The notes beneath the pieces were generated by a model, which saw nothing but the letters and a program-made list of their open reading frames with translations, had not been told where the DNA came from and did not search any database. From the NCBI GenBank assembly GCA_014860845.1, contig JACZIY010000643.1, positions 1 through 5,140 of the forward strand: a stretch of DNA of 5,140 nt. The letters run 5' to 3'. Below are positions 4,254 to 5,140 of the stretch, piece after piece. Origin of the DNA: Anaerolineaceae bacterium. GTDB taxonomy: Bacteria > Chloroflexota > Anaerolineae > Anaerolineales > Anaerolineaceae. The position numbers and the translations under genes are program-made. Within the stretch, counting starts at the first letter, position 1; the number at the start of each line of letters is the position of its first letter.

Positions 4254-5140
4254 ATGGAAAAAATTATTGAAGTATCGCGTTTGCAACACAAGTATGGTGA
4301 TTTCCAGGCGATTCAGGATCTAACATTCAATGTTGAACAGGGAGAAGTGTTCGGCTTGTTGGGTCCGAATGGTGCTGGAAAAACAACCACGGTTCGTCTT
4401 TTGAATGGGATGTTCGAGGCCAGTGGGGGATCGATCTCTGTGATGGGGTTTGATCCGATGAAATCTGGTGAGAAAATCCGCGAGAAGGCCGGCGTGCTGA
4501 CAGAGACACCCGCTTTATATGAGCGTCTTACCGCCCGGCAAAACCTGCGTTTCTTTGGAGTCCTTGCGGGGATGGATGATCAGCAGATCGAACGCCGTAG
4601 CGATGAATTGCTGGAGATGTTTGATCTCAAACATCGGGCAGATGACCGCGCTGGAACTTTTAGCAAGGGTATGAAGCAACGCCTGGCGCTCTCGAGAGCT
4701 TGGCTGACAAACCCGCGTTTGCTCTTCCTGGATGAGCCTACCTCTGGTTTAGATCCGGAAGCAGCCGCACAGGTGCGCGAGTTAATCGCCGATGTCCGCC
4801 AGAAGGAAGGCGCTACAGTTCTGATTTGCACCCACAATCTGGACGAAGCGCAACGCTTGTGTGATCGCTTGTTGATCATGCGCCAGGGTAGCACGTTGGC
4901 GATGGGTAGTTTATCGGATCTGCGCAAGTTGGTTTCGCCCGGCATGTGGTTAGAAGTGCAACTCCTGAGTCCTTTTGAAAAGATGGATCAGATTCGTGGA
5001 ATCAGTGGTGTTTTGAGTCTGGATGTGTTTTCACTACAAAAAGTGAAGATTGAGGTCGAAGCTGAGGTTGCGATTCCACAGGTAGTATCCGGATTGGTTG
5101 CTCTTGGTGCTTTGATTTTACGCCTTCAGCCGCAGGAAAT
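4254..5140 (+). CDS. ABC transporter ATP-binding protein, 3' end outside window
   Basis: The frame is open from the ATG at 4254 to the right edge (295 codons, no stop), so the C terminus is cut, probably by only a few residues judging from the usual length of about 300. All nucleotide-binding landmarks are present: Walker A G-P-N-G-A-G-K-T at 37-44, a Q-loop region with Glu84 in V-L-T-E-T-P where Gln is usual, signature F-S-K-G-M-K-Q-R at 136-143 in place of LSGGQ, Walker B L-L-F-L-D-E-P at 156-162 with catalytic Glu161, D-loop S-G-L-D-P at 164-168 and switch His194 in C-T-H-N-L-D-E-A. These variants are typical of the ATPases that pair with ABC-2 permeases (drug, bacteriocin or Na+ export). 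Residues from about 230 form the extra C-terminal domain common in this group. AGGA at 4242-4245, eight bases before the ATG, supports the start. The protein should work at the inner face of the membrane with a permease encoded downstream. The substrate is unknown. Confidence 0.93.
   Translation, partial: MEKIIEVSRLQHKYGDFQAIQDLTFNVEQGEVFGLLGPNGAGKTTTVRLLNGMFEASGGSISVMGFDPMKSGEKIREKAGVLTETPALYERLTARQNLRFFGVLAGMDDQQIERRSDELLEMFDLKHRADDRAGTFSKGMKQRLALSRAWLTNPRLLFLDEPTSGLDPEAAAQVRELIADVRQKEGATVLICTHNLDEAQRLCDRLLIMRQGSTLAMGSLSDLRKLVSPGMWLEVQLLSPFEKMDQIRGISGVLSLDVFSLQKVKIEVEAEVAIPQVVSGLVALGALILRLQPQE

Noticed and set aside
4580..4945. A 121-codon minus-strand open frame inside the ABC ATPase gene
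   Set aside because: It is antisense to the conserved signature, Walker B and H-loop region and has a Ser/Arg-rich shadow composition.

Overview
This 5.1 kb bacterial window holds seven protein genes, two of them cut by the window edges. Gene density is high and Shine-Dalgarno sites are good. No RNA genes, insertion sequences or CRISPR arrays are visible. GC content is uneven: about 60% in the sampled part of the nucleosidase, near 50% by eye in much of the rest, and about 30% in the middle of the SdpI-like gene. The gene mix (a YkuD transpeptidase with an S-Y-G-C motif, a YtrA-type regulator with SdpI and ABC genes, a DUF6544-like membrane-anchored protein) would fit a Chloroflexota (Anaerolineae-like) or Firmicutes-like genome. 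This is a weak inference, because no marker gene is present.

Left part (1-1049, + strand): the C-terminal end of a YkuD L,D-transpeptidase, then after 37 bases a complete MTA/SAH-nucleosidase-like protein. The latter ends 8 bases from the end of a convergent minus-strand pair. Middle part (1058-2778, - strand): a membrane-anchored DUF6544-like protein, whose stop codon overlaps the start codon (TAATG) of a class I SAM-dependent methyltransferase, so the two are very probably translationally coupled.

The 256-base divergent intergenic region (2779-3034) is rich in signals: a 12-base dyad, a perfect 14-base palindrome, a small dyad, a TTGACA/TACAAT promoter facing right, and an 8-base-periodic array of GATACAAT units covering that promoter's -10 and start region.

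Right part (3035-5140, + strand): a YtrA-type GntR repressor, a six-helix SdpI/DUF1648 membrane protein, and an ABC transporter ATPase that runs off the right edge. This looks like a self-regulated membrane-stress or peptide-immunity/efflux operon, with a permease expected downstream. Its most striking feature is two exact copies of TGTTTCACGTGAAACA, the canonical ParB-binding parS site. They sit 748 bases apart, each just ahead of the Shine-Dalgarno site of one of the last two genes. This suggests either a position near the chromosome origin (or on a replicon using a chromosome-type ParB) or a local reuse of the palindrome as an operator or leader element.
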